A DNA stretch of 64,000 bases from UBA11524 sp045591175 (GCA_045591175.1 JAZNSI010000026.1:4819-68818); one strand, 5' to 3'; numbered from the stretch's first letter, positions 1 through 8,767 are shown. Numbers and translations: made by a program. The notes: generated from the letters alone by a model not told the origin.

Positions 1-2659
1 AGGAGAAGCAGGGCACCTTGACGGCGAAATAGGGGCTCTGGCGGTACAGGCCCGTGCCGTAGCCCATGTCCTTGATCTTCTCGCCCAGCATTGCGCGGAC
101 GGCCAGGTCAACCATGGGAACGCCGGTCACCTTGCTGATGTAGGGCACGGTGCGGCTGGCGCGGGGGTTCGCCTCGATGACGTACACCTCGTTGTGGTAG
201 ACGATGTACTGGATGTTGATCAGGCCCAGCGTGCCCAGCTCGAGGGCAATCTGACGGGTGACCTCCACCAGACGCTGATACATCGCGCCGGTCAGGTTCC
301 AGGCGGGATAGACCGCAATGGAGTCGCCGGAGTGGACGCCGGAGGACTCGATGTGCTCCATGATGCCGGGGATCAGCACGTCCTCGCCGTCGCAGATCGC
401 GTCAGCCTCGGCCTCGATGCCCTTGAGGTACTGGTCGATCAGGATGGGGTTCTCGATGCCCTGGGCCAGGATGATCTTCATGTACTCCACAATGTCGGAG
501 TCCTGATAAGCGATGATCATGTTCTGGCCGCCCAGCACGTAGGAGGGACGCACCAGCACGGGATAACCCAGCTCGTTGGCAGCCTTCAGGGCCTCCTCGG
601 TGGTCATGACGGTCGTGCCCTGGGGGCGCTTGATGCCGTACTTCTCCATCGCCGCATCGAAGCGCTCGCGGTCCTCCGCAGCGTCGATCATGTCCGCAGA
701 GGTGCCCAGGATCTTCACGCCGGCGTTCTCCAGCGCATGGGTCAGCTTGATGGCAGTCTGGCCGCCGAAGGCCGCGACCACGCCCACAGGCTTCTCGGTC
801 TCGATGATGCCCAGCACGTCTTCGGGCGTCAAGGGCTCAAAGTAGAGGCGATCCGCGGTGTCAAAGTCGGTGGAGACGGTTTCGGGGTTGTTGTTGACCA
901 GCACCACGTCGTAGCCGGCTTCCTTCAGCATCCACACGCAGTGGACGGAGGCGTAGTCGAACTCGATACCCTGACCGATGCGGATGGGGCCAGAGCCCAG
1001 AACCATCACGCAGGGCTTCTTTTCCCGCTTTGCCAGGAACTCAGCAGCCTCGTTTTCCTCGTCGTAGGTCGCGTAGAAGTAGGGGCGCTGGGCCTCAAAC
1101 TCCGCCGCGCAGGTGTCAACCATCTTGTACACAGGGCTGCGGTGCATGGGCACGGGCGCGCCGGAGAGGCGCTCGATGACCTTGTCCGGGAAGCCCATCT
1201 TCTTGGCCTTCAGGTAGAGGTCAGCATCCACATTGCCCTTGGCAAGGGTCGCCTCCATGTCGGCAAGGTTCTTGAAGCAATGCAGGAAGTAGTAGTCGAT
1301 CTTCGTGATGTCGTGCAGCTGTTCCAGCGTCACACCGCGGCAGATGGCCTCGTACACGGCGTACATGCGCTGGTCGGTGCACTTGTCGATCAGGGCCAGC
1401 AGCTCGTCCGTGCTGAGGTCCGCCAGGGACTTCATGCGCAGGGTGTCGCAGCCGATCTCCGCGCCGCGGACGGCCTTCATCAGGGCCTGCTCCACGCTTA
1501 CGCCGATGGACATGACTTCGCCCGTGGCTTTCATCTGAGTGCCCAGGGTGCGCTTACCGTAGACGAACTTGTCGAAGGGCCACTTCGGCACCTTGGCCAC
1601 GATGTAGTCCACCGTGGGCTCGAAGCCCGCGAGGGTCTTGCCGGTCATGGCGTTGGGGATCTCGTCCAGGCTGTAGCCGATGGCGATCATGGCCGCGGTC
1701 TTGGCGATGGGATAGCCAGTGGCCTTGGAGGCCAGAGCGGAAGAGCGGCTCACGCGGGGGTTGACCTCGATGACCGCGTACTCAAAGCTGTCGGGATTGA
1801 GCGCGAACTGGCAGTTACAGCCGCCCTCGACCTCCAGCGCGGACACCATGTCCAGCGCAGCCTTGCGCAGCATCTGGTACTCGGTGTTGGACAGGGTCAG
1901 GGCAGGCGCCACAACAATGGAGTCGCCGGTATGCACGCCGACGGGGTCGATGTTTTCCATCGAGCAAACGGCGATGACATTGCCCTTGGCGTCACGCATG
2001 ACCTCGAATTCGATTTCCTTCCAGCCGGAGATGCACTTCTCCACCAGGATCTGGGTGATGGGAGACAAACGCAGGCCGGCCTCGGCAATGACCTCCAGCT
2101 CTTCGCGGGTCTTGCAGATGCCGCCGCCCTCGCCGCCCATGGTGAAGGCAGGACGGACGATGACCGGGTAGCCGATCTTCTCCGCCAGTTCGAGGGCGTC
2201 CTCCAGCGTTTCCACCACGTCGGAGGGGATGCAGGGCTGACCGATGGACTCCATGGTCTGCTTGAACAGCAGACGGTCCTCGGCCTTCTCGATGGTCTCG
2301 CACTTCGCGCCCAGCAGCTTCACGCCGTGCTGGTCCAGGAAGCCTTCCTTGGCCAGCTGCATGGACAGGGTCAGGCCGCTCTGGCCACCCAGGGTGGACA
2401 GCAGGGAGTCGGGCTTTTCCTTGATGATGATGCGGCGCAGAGTTTCGAGGGTCAGGGGCTCGATGTAGATCTGGTCAGCGGAGGTGTGGTCGGTCATGAT
2501 GGTCGCAGGATTGGGGTTGACCAGCACGACCTCCAGGCCAGCGGCCTTCAGCGCCTTACAGGCCTGGGAGCCGGCGTAGTCAAACTCCGCAGCCTGACCG
2601 ATGACGATCGGGCCGGAGCCGATGATCATTACTTTCTTGAGTGAAGGATTCAGCGGCAT
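1..2659 (-). CDS. carB: Carbamoyl-phosphate synthase large subunit, C-terminus cut by window edge
   Basis: The large subunit makes carbamoyl phosphate from bicarbonate, ammonia and two ATP for arginine and pyrimidine synthesis. The start is ATG at 2659, giving MPLNPSLKKVMIIGSGPIVIG. The first carboxy-phosphate half has a typical ATP-grasp core. A second half begins near residue 545 with VMVLGSGPIRIGQGIEFDYA, the known internal duplication. 886 residues are visible; about 180 more, including the MGS-like allosteric domain, lie beyond position 1. The start overlaps the carA stop by 10 bp, suggesting translational coupling. In the second ATP-grasp the usual GGRAM is GGQNM (near residue 710). Identity is clear. 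Confidence 0.96.
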   Translation of the reverse strand, partial: MPLNPSLKKVMIIGSGPIVIGQAAEFDYAGSQACKALKAAGLEVVLVNPNPATIMTDHTSADQIYIEPLTLETLRRIIIKEKPDSLLSTLGGQSGLTLSMQLAKEGFLDQHGVKLLGAKCETIEKAEDRLLFKQTMESIGQPCIPSDVVETLEDALELAEKIGYPVIVRPAFTMGGEGGGICKTREELEVIAEAGLRLSPITQILVEKCISGWKEIEFEVMRDAKGNVIAVCSMENIDPVGVHTGDSIVVAPALTLSNTEYQMLRKAALDMVSALEVEGGCNCQFALNPDSFEYAVIEVNPRVSRSSALASKATGYPIAKTAAMIAIGYSLDEIPNAMTGKTLAGFEPTVDYIVAKVPKWPFDKFVYGKRTLGTQMKATGEVMSIGVSVEQALMKAVRGAEIGCDTLRMKSLADLSTDELLALIDKCTDQRMYAVYEAICRGVTLEQLHDITKIDYYFLHCFKNLADMEATLAKGNVDADLYLKAKKMGFPDKVIERLSGAPVPMHRSPVYKMVDTCAAEFEAQRPYFYATYDEENEAAEFLAKREKKPCVMVLGSGPIRIGQGIEFDYASVHCVWMLKEAGYDVVLVNNNPETVSTDFDTADRLYFEPLTPEDVLGIIETEKPVGVVAAFGGQTAIKLTHALENAGVKILGTSADMIDAAEDRERFDAAMEKYGIKRPQGTTVMTTEEALKAANELGYPVLVRPSYVLGGQNMIIAYQDSDIVEYMKIILAQGIENPILIDQYLKGIEAEADAICDGEDVLIPGIMEHIESSGVHSGDSIAVYPAWNLTGAMYQRLVEVTRQIALELGTLGLINIQYIVYHNEVYVIEANPRASRTVPYISKVTGVPMVDLAVRAMLGEKIKDMGYGTGLYRQSPYFAVKVPCFS

Positions 2660-3759
2660 TCCTTGTTACCTCCCATCAGAGCAATAAAGCGGTCGAACAG
2701 GAAATGGGTGCCGATCTTGCTGGCGACGTTGGACGCCTGGTACAGGCCGCCGGTCGCCGCGGGCTGGAACTGCACGGAGAACGCGGGCATATCCATATAA
2801 TCGATGCCCTCGCAGGAACCGTCGTTGCGGTTCACAAAGCGCAGGGAGGCGTTGGCAGGCAGTGTCTCCTTGTCCACCTCATAGCCGTGGTTTTGGCTGG
2901 TGATGTAGCACAGGCCGGTCTTCACGTCCTCAATGGGCTGATTGCCGCCGCGGTGGCCGTAGGGCAGCTTGGCGGTATCCGCACCCTGGCTCATGGCCAG
3001 CAGCTGATGGCCCAGGCCGATGCCGAACATGGGCAGATGCTTGTTGGCGACTTCGCGGATCTCATTGGCGATGGCTTCGTAATCCGCAGGATCGCCCGCG
3101 CCGCCGGAGATGACGATGCCGTCCGCATCCAGCGCCAGCACCTGCTCCGCCTTGATGTTCGCGGGCACAAGGGTCACCGCGCAGCTGCGGCTTTCCAGCT
3201 GGGCCACGGTGTCAGCCTTCGCGCCCAGATCCCACACAACGACGTTGTACTTGCCGGGCTTTTCAGCAGGCACGGTCTCCTTCACGGAGGTCGCAGTCAG
3301 ATCAGCCTTGCCGACAGCCAGCTCGGCGGCGGCCTCGGCGATGTTTTCGGGCTTCTCGGTCAGGATCGCGGCGGCCATTACGCCCTTGTCGCGCAGGCGG
3401 CGGGTGATGGCACGGGTGTCCACACCGGTCAGGCAGGGAATGCCGTTCGCCTCCAGATAATCATTCAGCGTCCCCTGGCAGCGGAAGTTGCTGGGGGTGT
3501 CGCACAGGTCACGGCAGACATAGCCGCTCAGGCAGGGCTTGGCAGCATCCTCAGCCACCGGCACCACGCCGTAGTTGCCAATCTGCGGGAAGGTCTGCAC
3601 AACGATCTGCCCCGCGTACGCCGGGTCGGTCAGGGTATCCATGTAGCCCACGACGGAGGTCAGGAACACCGCTTCACCGGTGGAAGCCTTCACAGCGCCG
3701 CGCAGCACACCCTCGTAGAGCTGGCCGTCCGCCAGCAAGAGGTAGCCTTTCTTTTCCAT
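2650..3759 (-). CDS. carA: Carbamoyl-phosphate synthase small subunit with inactivated glutaminase triad
   Basis: The 369-residue protein has the normal CarA length and layout: an N-terminal CPSase small domain (residues 1-160, with GVDTRAITRRLRDKG near 112) and a class I glutamine amidotransferase domain (about 170-360, with GHRGGNQPI and SQNHGYEVD). The catalytic residues are gone. The nucleophile elbow, normally GICLGHQL, reads GIGLGHQL (Gly248), and the usual HPEAS motif reads QPAAT (Gln332, Ala334), so Cys, His and Glu are all replaced. The frame is intact. From family knowledge it should not hydrolyse glutamine; I infer an ammonia-dependent enzyme in which CarA is structural or regulatory. 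It lies between argF and carB in one operon. Confidence 0.93.
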   Translation of the reverse strand: MEKKGYLLLADGQLYEGVLRGAVKASTGEAVFLTSVVGYMDTLTDPAYAGQIVVQTFPQIGNYGVVPVAEDAAKPCLSGYVCRDLCDTPSNFRCQGTLNDYLEANGIPCLTGVDTRAITRRLRDKGVMAAAILTEKPENIAEAAAELAVGKADLTATSVKETVPAEKPGKYNVVVWDLGAKADTVAQLESRSCAVTLVPANIKAEQVLALDADGIVISGGAGDPADYEAIANEIREVANKHLPMFGIGLGHQLLAMSQGADTAKLPYGHRGGNQPIEDVKTGLCYITSQNHGYEVDKETLPANASLRFVNRNDGSCEGIDYMDMPAFSVQFQPAATGGLYQASNVASKIGTHFLFDRFIALMGGNKECR

Positions 3760-3777
3760 GCTCGTAACCTCCGTTAT

Positions 3778-4680
3778 TTACTTCATGCAGGCGACCAGAA
3801 CGGCCTTCTGCGCATGCAGACGATTCTCCGCCTCGTCAAAGATCTCGTCGGCGTGGGCCTCGAAGACCTCCTCAGTGATCTCCTCGCCGCGGTGGGCGGG
3901 CAGGCAGTGCTGCACCATGCAGCCCTCGTGGGCGACGCTCAGCAGCTCGGCGTTCACCTGATAACCGGCGAAGGCCTTCTCGCGGGCGATGCGCTCTTCC
4001 TCCTGGCCCATGGAGGTCCACACGTCGGTGAAGATGACGTCAGCGTCCTTGGCAGCCTCCATCGGCTTGTCAGTCATGAAGAACTGGCCGGGGTACTGCT
4101 TGACGAACTCCAGAATTTGCGCGTCCGGCTGATAAGCGTTCGGGCAGGCGATGGACACATGCGCGCCCACCTTCAGGAAGCCCACGATCAGCGAATTGGC
4201 CATGTTGTTGCCGTCACCGATGTAGCACATATTGACGTCCAGGCGGCCCTTATGCTCGCGGACGGTCTGCAGATCCGCCAGCACCTGGCAGGGATGGCAG
4301 AAGTCGGTCAGGCCGTTGATGATCGGGATGGAGCCGTACTTGGCCAGATCCTCGACCTCCTGCTGGGCAAAGGTGCGGATCATGATGCCGTCCAGGTAGC
4401 GGCTCAGCACGCGGGCGGTGTCCTGCACGGGCTCGCCGCGGCCGATTTGAAGATCGCGGTTGGACAGGAACAGCGCGTTGCCGCCCAGCTGGTACATACC
4501 CGTCTCAAAGCTGACGCGGGTACGGGTAGAAGACTTCGAGAAGATCATGCCCAGGGTCTTGCCCTTGAGCAGCGGATGGGGAATACCGGCCTTGTTGTCA
4601 GCCTTGAGCTTGTCCGCCAGATCCAGCAGCTCGATGATCTCGTCCTTGCTCAGATCCAGGAGCTTCAGCAGGTGCTTCAT
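3778..4680 (-). CDS. argF: Ornithine carbamoyltransferase
   Basis: Transfers the carbamoyl group from carbamoyl phosphate to ornithine, giving citrulline. The 300-residue protein carries the carbamoyl-phosphate loop SSTRTR, the HPCQVLAD motif and the ornithine-site HCLPAHRG. The ATG at 4680 (MKHLLKLLDL) is preferred to an upstream in-frame GTG at 4695, because AAAGGTGGAG lies 9 bases before this ATG. It is the first gene of argF-carA-carB, 18 bp ahead of carA, which places this carbamoyl-phosphate synthase in arginine metabolism. I did not find a convincing ArgR box upstream. Length and context favour the biosynthetic form. Confidence 0.95.
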   Translation of the reverse strand: MKHLLKLLDLSKDEIIELLDLADKLKADNKAGIPHPLLKGKTLGMIFSKSSTRTRVSFETGMYQLGGNALFLSNRDLQIGRGEPVQDTARVLSRYLDGIMIRTFAQQEVEDLAKYGSIPIINGLTDFCHPCQVLADLQTVREHKGRLDVNMCYIGDGNNMANSLIVGFLKVGAHVSIACPNAYQPDAQILEFVKQYPGQFFMTDKPMEAAKDADVIFTDVWTSMGQEEERIAREKAFAGYQVNAELLSVAHEGCMVQHCLPAHRGEEITEEVFEAHADEIFDEAENRLHAQKAVLVACMK

Positions 4681-4806
4681 ACGGGAGGACTCCACCTTTC
4701 TTTATTTGAAGAATCAGGGTCATCACATCAGCATTTCACGGCAAAATAGCAGAATTTTCCTGCTTTTCGGCACACGAAATCAGGTGCTCCTTCGCACCCA
4801 TCCTGC

Positions 4807-4835
4807 ATTATAGCATAGTTTAAAAGCAAGAGCAA
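4807..4835 (-). promoter_or_regulatory. Sigma-A-type promoter of argF-carAB
   Basis: Reading leftward, TTGCTC is followed by a 17-base spacer and TATAAT, with TGC just before the -10 box (extended -10). The leader to the argF start is about 120 bases. Confidence 0.75.
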
Positions 4836-4923
4836 GGGGGGAGACCTCCCCGGCTCGCCTCAAATGCTGCAAAAAAACAATCCGTTTGCGGCAGAAAACT
4901 GACTAATCAAGGAGGTCGATCCC

Positions 4924-5733
4924 ATGGAGAATCAGGGCCGCATCTGCCCCCGCGGCGCAAGCTACTACACCTGGCAGGTGGGCGACACGCTGCGCAGCGT
5001 CTCCCAGCAGGCGGGCACCACCGTGCAGGCCATGCAGCTGATCAACCCGGATGTGGATTTCTCCACCATCGCCATCGGCACGGAGATCTGTCTGCCCAGC
5101 CAGAGCTTCACCTGCGTCAGCGGCATGGCCTATTCCGTCCGCGCCGGCGAAACCTTTACATCCATCGCGGAGGACTTCGGCATCTCCACCTTCGAGCTCG
5201 CCGAGCGCAACCCCGGCGTTGACCAGAACAACCTCATGGTCGGGCAGGTACTGTGCGTGCCCTTCATGACCGGCGGCACCGGAGGCAATAACGGCAGCGC
5301 CAATCAGCCTGCCGAGCCCTCCACGCCCATTCTGCCCACGCCTTCCCTGCCCAGCCAGCCTTCCACGCCCCCGGTGGTGATCGTCCCCACCCCCGTGCCC
5401 AACACCTGTCCCACCGGCTACACCCGGGACATCGTCCGTTCCGGTCAGACCTACGCCGACCTTCTTCTGCGGCATAACGTCAGCTACCGGGCCATGCGCT
5501 CTGCGAATCCCCGCCTGTCCCCCGGCTACCTGATCGTCGGCCAGAGCTACTGCGCGCCGCCCTCCGGTACCCGGCAGGTCTGCCAGAACCTTCGCAGCTA
5601 CACGTTCCTCCCCGGCGAAGACCTCGAGACCATCGCTGCGAAGCTGCGCATCACCAAGGGCCGTCTGCTGGCCCTCAATCCCGGCCTTCTGCCCACCGAT
5701 TTCACCGAAGGCACCGTGATCTGCATCCCCTGA
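4924..5733 (+). CDS. Four-LysM-domain protein
   Basis: LysM domains bind the GlcNAc backbone of peptidoglycan or chitin-like glycans. The 269-residue protein has four: about residues 14-58, 69-113, 165-212 and 221-269. A Pro/Thr/Ser-rich linker (115-160) separates the two pairs. Each LysM is bracketed by two cysteines, one just before it and one at its end (ICLP, LCVP, YCAP, ICIP), a regular pattern that could give one disulphide per domain. There is no signal peptide or membrane segment, as in some spore-coat LysM proteins. AAGGAGG lies 8 bases before the ATG. Function beyond glycan binding cannot be stated. Confidence 0.85.
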   Translation: MENQGRICPRGASYYTWQVGDTLRSVSQQAGTTVQAMQLINPDVDFSTIAIGTEICLPSQSFTCVSGMAYSVRAGETFTSIAEDFGISTFELAERNPGVDQNNLMVGQVLCVPFMTGGTGGNNGSANQPAEPSTPILPTPSLPSQPSTPPVVIVPTPVPNTCPTGYTRDIVRSGQTYADLLLRHNVSYRAMRSANPRLSPGYLIVGQSYCAPPSGTRQVCQNLRSYTFLPGEDLETIAAKLRITKGRLLALNPGLLPTDFTEGTVICIP

Positions 5734-5748
5734 TCAGGGCTGCGTTCC

Positions 5749-5803
5749 AAAGGCTCCCCTTCTCAGGGGAGCTGTCTGCATGTGCAGGCTAAGGGGTTTT
5801 CAC
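5749..5803. repeat. Dispersed hairpin repeat, copy A
   Basis: Begins AAAGGCTCCCC, forms a hairpin GCTCCCC/GGGGAGC, then GCTGTC and a second small inverted repeat (CTGCATGTGCAG), ending in AAGGGGTTTTC. Copies B (38983) and C (57934) share this order of elements. Its 3' end overlaps the -35 box of the next promoter, and it could also act as a terminator for the LysM gene. Confidence 0.65.
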
Positions 5804-5825
5804 CAGCGCATTTTCATGCTATAAT
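5797..5825 (+). promoter_or_regulatory. Promoter of the tyrosine phosphatase gene
   Basis: TTTTCA, a 17-base spacer ending ATGC, then TATAAT with an extended -10. It sits 31 bp before the chosen start codon. Confidence 0.6.
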
Positions 5826-5855
5826 GACGGCAATTCCATGAAGGGAGTCGCCGCC

Positions 5856-6419
5856 ATGTCCAGCCTGCTCGAATCCACCACGAACACCCGCACCGTGCTG
5901 CCGGGGAATCTCCGGCTTCTTCGCAGCGATGCGCCTCTGTCCCCCACCGCTGCGGACATCGCATTCCTGCTAGAACATGGCGTGACCACGCTGATCGATC
6001 TGCGTTCTGACGCGGAAGTCACCCGCAAGCCCTGCCCTTTAGCGGAGGACGTGCGCTTCACCTACCACCACATGCCCGTCACCGGCGGCAACGCCATGCC
6101 CTCCTCCGTGGAAGATGTTCCCCGTTCCTACCTGCGCATGGTGGATGCGCAGATGAGTGAAATCCTGCGCGTCATCCGCGAAAGCGACGGCGTGATGTAC
6201 TTCTGCACCGCCGGGAAGGATCGCACGGGCGTGGTATCAGCGCTGCTCCAGCGGGAACATGGCCTGTCCCCTGCGGATATCGCCGCGGAATACGCCGTCT
6301 CCGGCGAAAACCTGAAGGACATGTTCGCTGAATTCCACGCGCGGCGGCCTGAGATCAACGTGGCCATCTACACGCCGAAACCGGAATACATGCTGCAGTT
6401 TCTTGACATGCTTGCATAA
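5856..6419 (+). CDS. Tyrosine-protein phosphatase, Y_phosphatase3-like
   Basis: The 187-residue protein has the CX5R signature CTAGKDRTG, with nucleophile Cys117 and phosphate-binding Arg123, typical of the bacterial dual-specificity/tyrosine phosphatase family. The residue before the Cys is Phe rather than the usual His. The N-terminal NLRLLRSDAPLSPT resembles the NFRDLGG start of this family. The ATG at 5856 is preferred over 5838 because AAGGGAG lies 8 bases before it. It stands alone with its own promoter and a downstream hairpin. The substrate is unknown; some relatives act on phosphotyrosine or phosphoinositides. Confidence 0.85.
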   Translation: MSSLLESTTNTRTVLPGNLRLLRSDAPLSPTAADIAFLLEHGVTTLIDLRSDAEVTRKPCPLAEDVRFTYHHMPVTGGNAMPSSVEDVPRSYLRMVDAQMSEILRVIRESDGVMYFCTAGKDRTGVVSALLQREHGLSPADIAAEYAVSGENLKDMFAEFHARRPEINVAIYTPKPEYMLQFLDMLA

Positions 6420-6452
6420 AAGGGAGCGACCGCTATGGCCGCTCCCCTTTTT
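6418..6452. terminator. Bidirectional terminator between convergent genes
   Basis: Stem GGGAGCG/CGCTCCC flanked by A-rich sequence on the left and CTTTTT on the right, between the plus-strand phosphatase and the minus-strand regulator. Confidence 0.7.
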
Positions 6453-7251
6453 ATGGCGTGAAGTATTGGCTGTTGCCGATAAAGCAGTAGTGAATGCTCT
6501 CGTATGTCATCAGTTCCTGTGCAAAAGTCAGCACCGCATAGAGCAGGTGAAGCTTCGTTTCCCCCTGCGTCAGCTCGTAGTACACCAGCGGCGCTTCGTC
6601 GATCTGCAGCTCCCGGCGGGCAAACAGGCCGCTGATCTGCAGCATCACGCCCAGACGCTCCGCGTCGTCGATTTCAGCCGCCTTCGCCAGGGATGGCAGG
6701 GTGAATGTCAGCATCCGCCGGGAAATGATCACCTGCATGGCTCTGCGGAAATCCCGATCCGCCAGCAGCCGCAGGATGTCCAGGTTTTCCTCCCGGGTGA
6801 ACAGGCTGCTCCAGCCCTCCTCCGGCTTGCGCAGCGCCAGCGCGCCCAGCTTCTCGCGGAAGTACAAGACGTCCTTGTCGTTCTCGATCACGCTTCTTTG
6901 GCGCGGGTCGGACTGCATGACCTTCCTGTACTGGGCCAGCTGATCCTCGAATTGGCCGTCCAACTCCGGGTTGTAGATCGTGCCTACGATGATCTCGCGG
7001 ACAGCATCGATCGCCCGGTCAACAGCTGCATCCGGGCTGATGCTGCGCTGGGCGTCCTCCCGGCCATACAGCGCATCGATGGTCACGCCGAATACGTCCG
7101 CGATGACCGGCAGCAGCGCGACATCCGGCCAGGTGGTTGAATTCTCCCACTTGGAAATGGTCTGGGCCGACACGCCGATCACCTCAGCCAGCGCCTCCTG
7201 GGTCAGGCCACGCTCCCGGCGGAGCTTTGCTATGTTTACTGAAATGTTCAT
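6451..7251 (-). CDS. XRE-family transcriptional regulator
   Basis: The 266-residue protein starts with a Cro/CI-type helix-turn-helix (residues 5-60, IAKLRRERGLTQEALAEVIG then SAQTISKWENS). The remaining 200 residues are mostly helical and I do not recognise them; they could sense a ligand or mediate oligomerisation. The ATG at 7251 is chosen because AAGGAGGTG lies 5 bases before it; the longer frame has no such site. An extended -10 (TGATATGAT) lies upstream without a good -35. It faces the phosphatase tail to tail and follows the fumarase operon. The target is unknown. Confidence 0.85.
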   Translation of the reverse strand: MNISVNIAKLRRERGLTQEALAEVIGVSAQTISKWENSTTWPDVALLPVIADVFGVTIDALYGREDAQRSISPDAAVDRAIDAVREIIVGTIYNPELDGQFEDQLAQYRKVMQSDPRQRSVIENDKDVLYFREKLGALALRKPEEGWSSLFTREENLDILRLLADRDFRRAMQVIISRRMLTFTLPSLAKAAEIDDAERLGVMLQISGLFARRELQIDEAPLVYYELTQGETKLHLLYAVLTFAQELMTYESIHYCFIGNSQYFTP

Positions 7252-7323
7252 GGGAACACCTCCTTCGTTTGATGGCTCCATCATATCACGGCCAGAGCCG
7301 CGATTCCACCGCTGAAACAGAGA

Positions 7324-7348
7324 ACGACTCGCGCAGACGGCGAGTCGT
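7324..7348. terminator. Hairpin after the fumarase operon
   Basis: Perfect 9-bp stem ACGACTCGC/GCGAGTCGT with a 7-base loop. A weak T-rich tract follows on either strand. It separates the fumarase genes from the XRE regulator gene. Confidence 0.55.
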
Positions 7349-7354
7349 TTGTGT

Positions 7355-7912
7355 TTATGGAATGATGGATGCCAGGTATTCCGCTTGCCCCAGCTGGAAC
7401 GCGTCATTTCCCTGCGCGTCAATGGCAACGATCAGCGGCAGTTCATGCAACGTCAGCCGCTTGACTGATTCCGGGCCCAGGTCATCCCAACAGATGACCT
7501 GCAGATCCGTAACGCAGCTGGCCATCAGCGCCGCCGCGCCGCCGACTGCGGCAAAGTACACCGCGCCGTGCTCCTTCATGGCGTCCACCACAGCGGGGCC
7601 GCGTCCGCCCTTGCCGATCATGCCGCGCAGACCGCGGCTGAGCAGCGTCGGGGTCATCGCGTCCATGCGGACGGAGGTCGTCGGGCCGATGGAGCCCACG
7701 GGTTTACCCTCCGGCGTGGGGGTGGGTCCGGCGTAGTAGATCACCTGGCCATCCAGATCAATGGGCAGCTCCTTGCCCTCGCGGAGCAGATCGAGCATCC
7801 GCAGATGGGCCGCGTCCCGTGCGGTATACACCGTGCCGGAGAGCAGGATGTGTTCTCCGGCGCGCAAGGACAGTGCGTCCTCGCGGGACAGAGGGGCAGT
7901 CAGTTTTCGCAT
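7355..7912 (-). CDS. Fe-S fumarate hydratase (class I), beta subunit
   Basis: With the alpha subunit encoded just upstream it interconverts fumarate and malate. The 185-residue protein has the family start (LTAPLSREDALSLRAGEHILLSG) and the conserved YYAGPTPTPEGKPVGSIGPTTS and GKGGRG stretches. The gap to the alpha gene is 12 bp. L-tartrate dehydratase has the same two-subunit layout and cannot be excluded, but fumarase is more common in anaerobes. It would serve an incomplete TCA pathway. Confidence 0.9.
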   Translation of the reverse strand: MRKLTAPLSREDALSLRAGEHILLSGTVYTARDAAHLRMLDLLREGKELPIDLDGQVIYYAGPTPTPEGKPVGSIGPTTSVRMDAMTPTLLSRGLRGMIGKGGRGPAVVDAMKEHGAVYFAAVGGAAALMASCVTDLQVICWDDLGPESVKRLTLHELPLIVAIDAQGNDAFQLGQAEYLASIIP

Positions 7913-7924
7913 GTTGTCCCCTCC

Positions 7925-8767
7925 TTACAGCGTTTCCGTCGCATGCCTTGTCACATGGCAGCTGACGTTCACCGCCACGGGCAGGCCCGCAATGTGGGTG
8001 GGCTTTTGCAGGATGTGCAGCCCCAGGCAGGTGGTCTTGCCGCCGAAGCCCTGGGGGCCGATGCCGGTGGCATTCACGGCGGAAAGCAGCTCCTGCTCCA
8101 TTTCTGCGTAGAAGGGATCGGGATTCTGCTCGTCCAGCGGGATCATCAGCGCCCGCTTGGCCATTTCGGCGACCTGCTCGAAGTCGCCGCCGATGCCAAT
8201 GCCCAGCACCATCGGCGGACAGGGATTCGCCCCCGCCAGCCGCACGGTCTCCAGCACGAAATTCTTCACGCCATCAACGCCTGCCGCAGGGGTCAGCATC
8301 GTCAGGCGGGACATGTTCTCGCTTCCGAAGCCCTTGGGCGCGACGGTCAGCGTCACCCGGTCGCCCGGCACCAGACGGGTGTGGATGATCGCCGGCGTGT
8401 TGTCCTTTGTATTGACGCGGCGCAGCGGATCAGCCACCACGCTCTTGCGCAGCAATCCGTCCACATAGCCGCGGCGAACGCCTTCATGAATGGCAGCCTC
8501 AAAATCGCCGACGATGTGCACCTCCTGGCCCACGTCTGCGAACACAACGGCCATACCGGTGTCCTGGCAGATGGGCGTCTGCATCTCACGGGCGATGCCC
8601 TCGTTCTTCACCAGCAGGTCAAGGATGTCCCTCGCCGGGGCGAAGGGCTCCTCCTGCGCCGCCTGATGCAGCGCTGCACACACGTCCCCCGGAAGGTTGC
8701 GGTTGGCTTCCACGCACAGCCGCGCGATAGTTTCGGTGATGAGGGAAGCGTTGATTTCGCGAATCAT
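7925..8767 (-). CDS. Fe-S fumarate hydratase (class I), alpha subunit
   Basis: The 280-residue alpha subunit should hold the oxygen-sensitive 4Fe-4S cluster. Cys67 in PICQDTG and Cys183 in NPCPP are conserved cluster-ligand positions; Cys247 in GGKTTCLG is a further candidate. The ATGATTCGC start overlaps the rsmI stop by 4 bp, so it is translated in the same operon (folC, acetyltransferase, rsmH, rsmI, fumarase alpha, beta). The linkage of fumarase to rsmHI looks like operon packing rather than a shared function. Confidence 0.91.
   Translation of the reverse strand: MIREINASLITETIARLCVEANRNLPGDVCAALHQAAQEEPFAPARDILDLLVKNEGIAREMQTPICQDTGMAVVFADVGQEVHIVGDFEAAIHEGVRRGYVDGLLRKSVVADPLRRVNTKDNTPAIIHTRLVPGDRVTLTVAPKGFGSENMSRLTMLTPAAGVDGVKNFVLETVRLAGANPCPPMVLGIGIGGDFEQVAEMAKRALMIPLDEQNPDPFYAEMEQELLSAVNATGIGPQGFGGKTTCLGLHILQKPTHIAGLPVAVNVSCHVTRHATETL

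Noticed and set aside
194..2644. Long plus-strand open frame antisense to carB
   Set aside because: It mirrors carB, has a His/Gly/Ala/Asp-rich composition typical of GC-rich antisense frames and no recognisable domain. The same holds for the antisense frames over the polysaccharide cluster, valS and aspS.
4696..4923. ArgR operator upstream of argF
   Set aside because: No pair of convincing TGNATWWWWATNCA-type boxes was found around the promoter.
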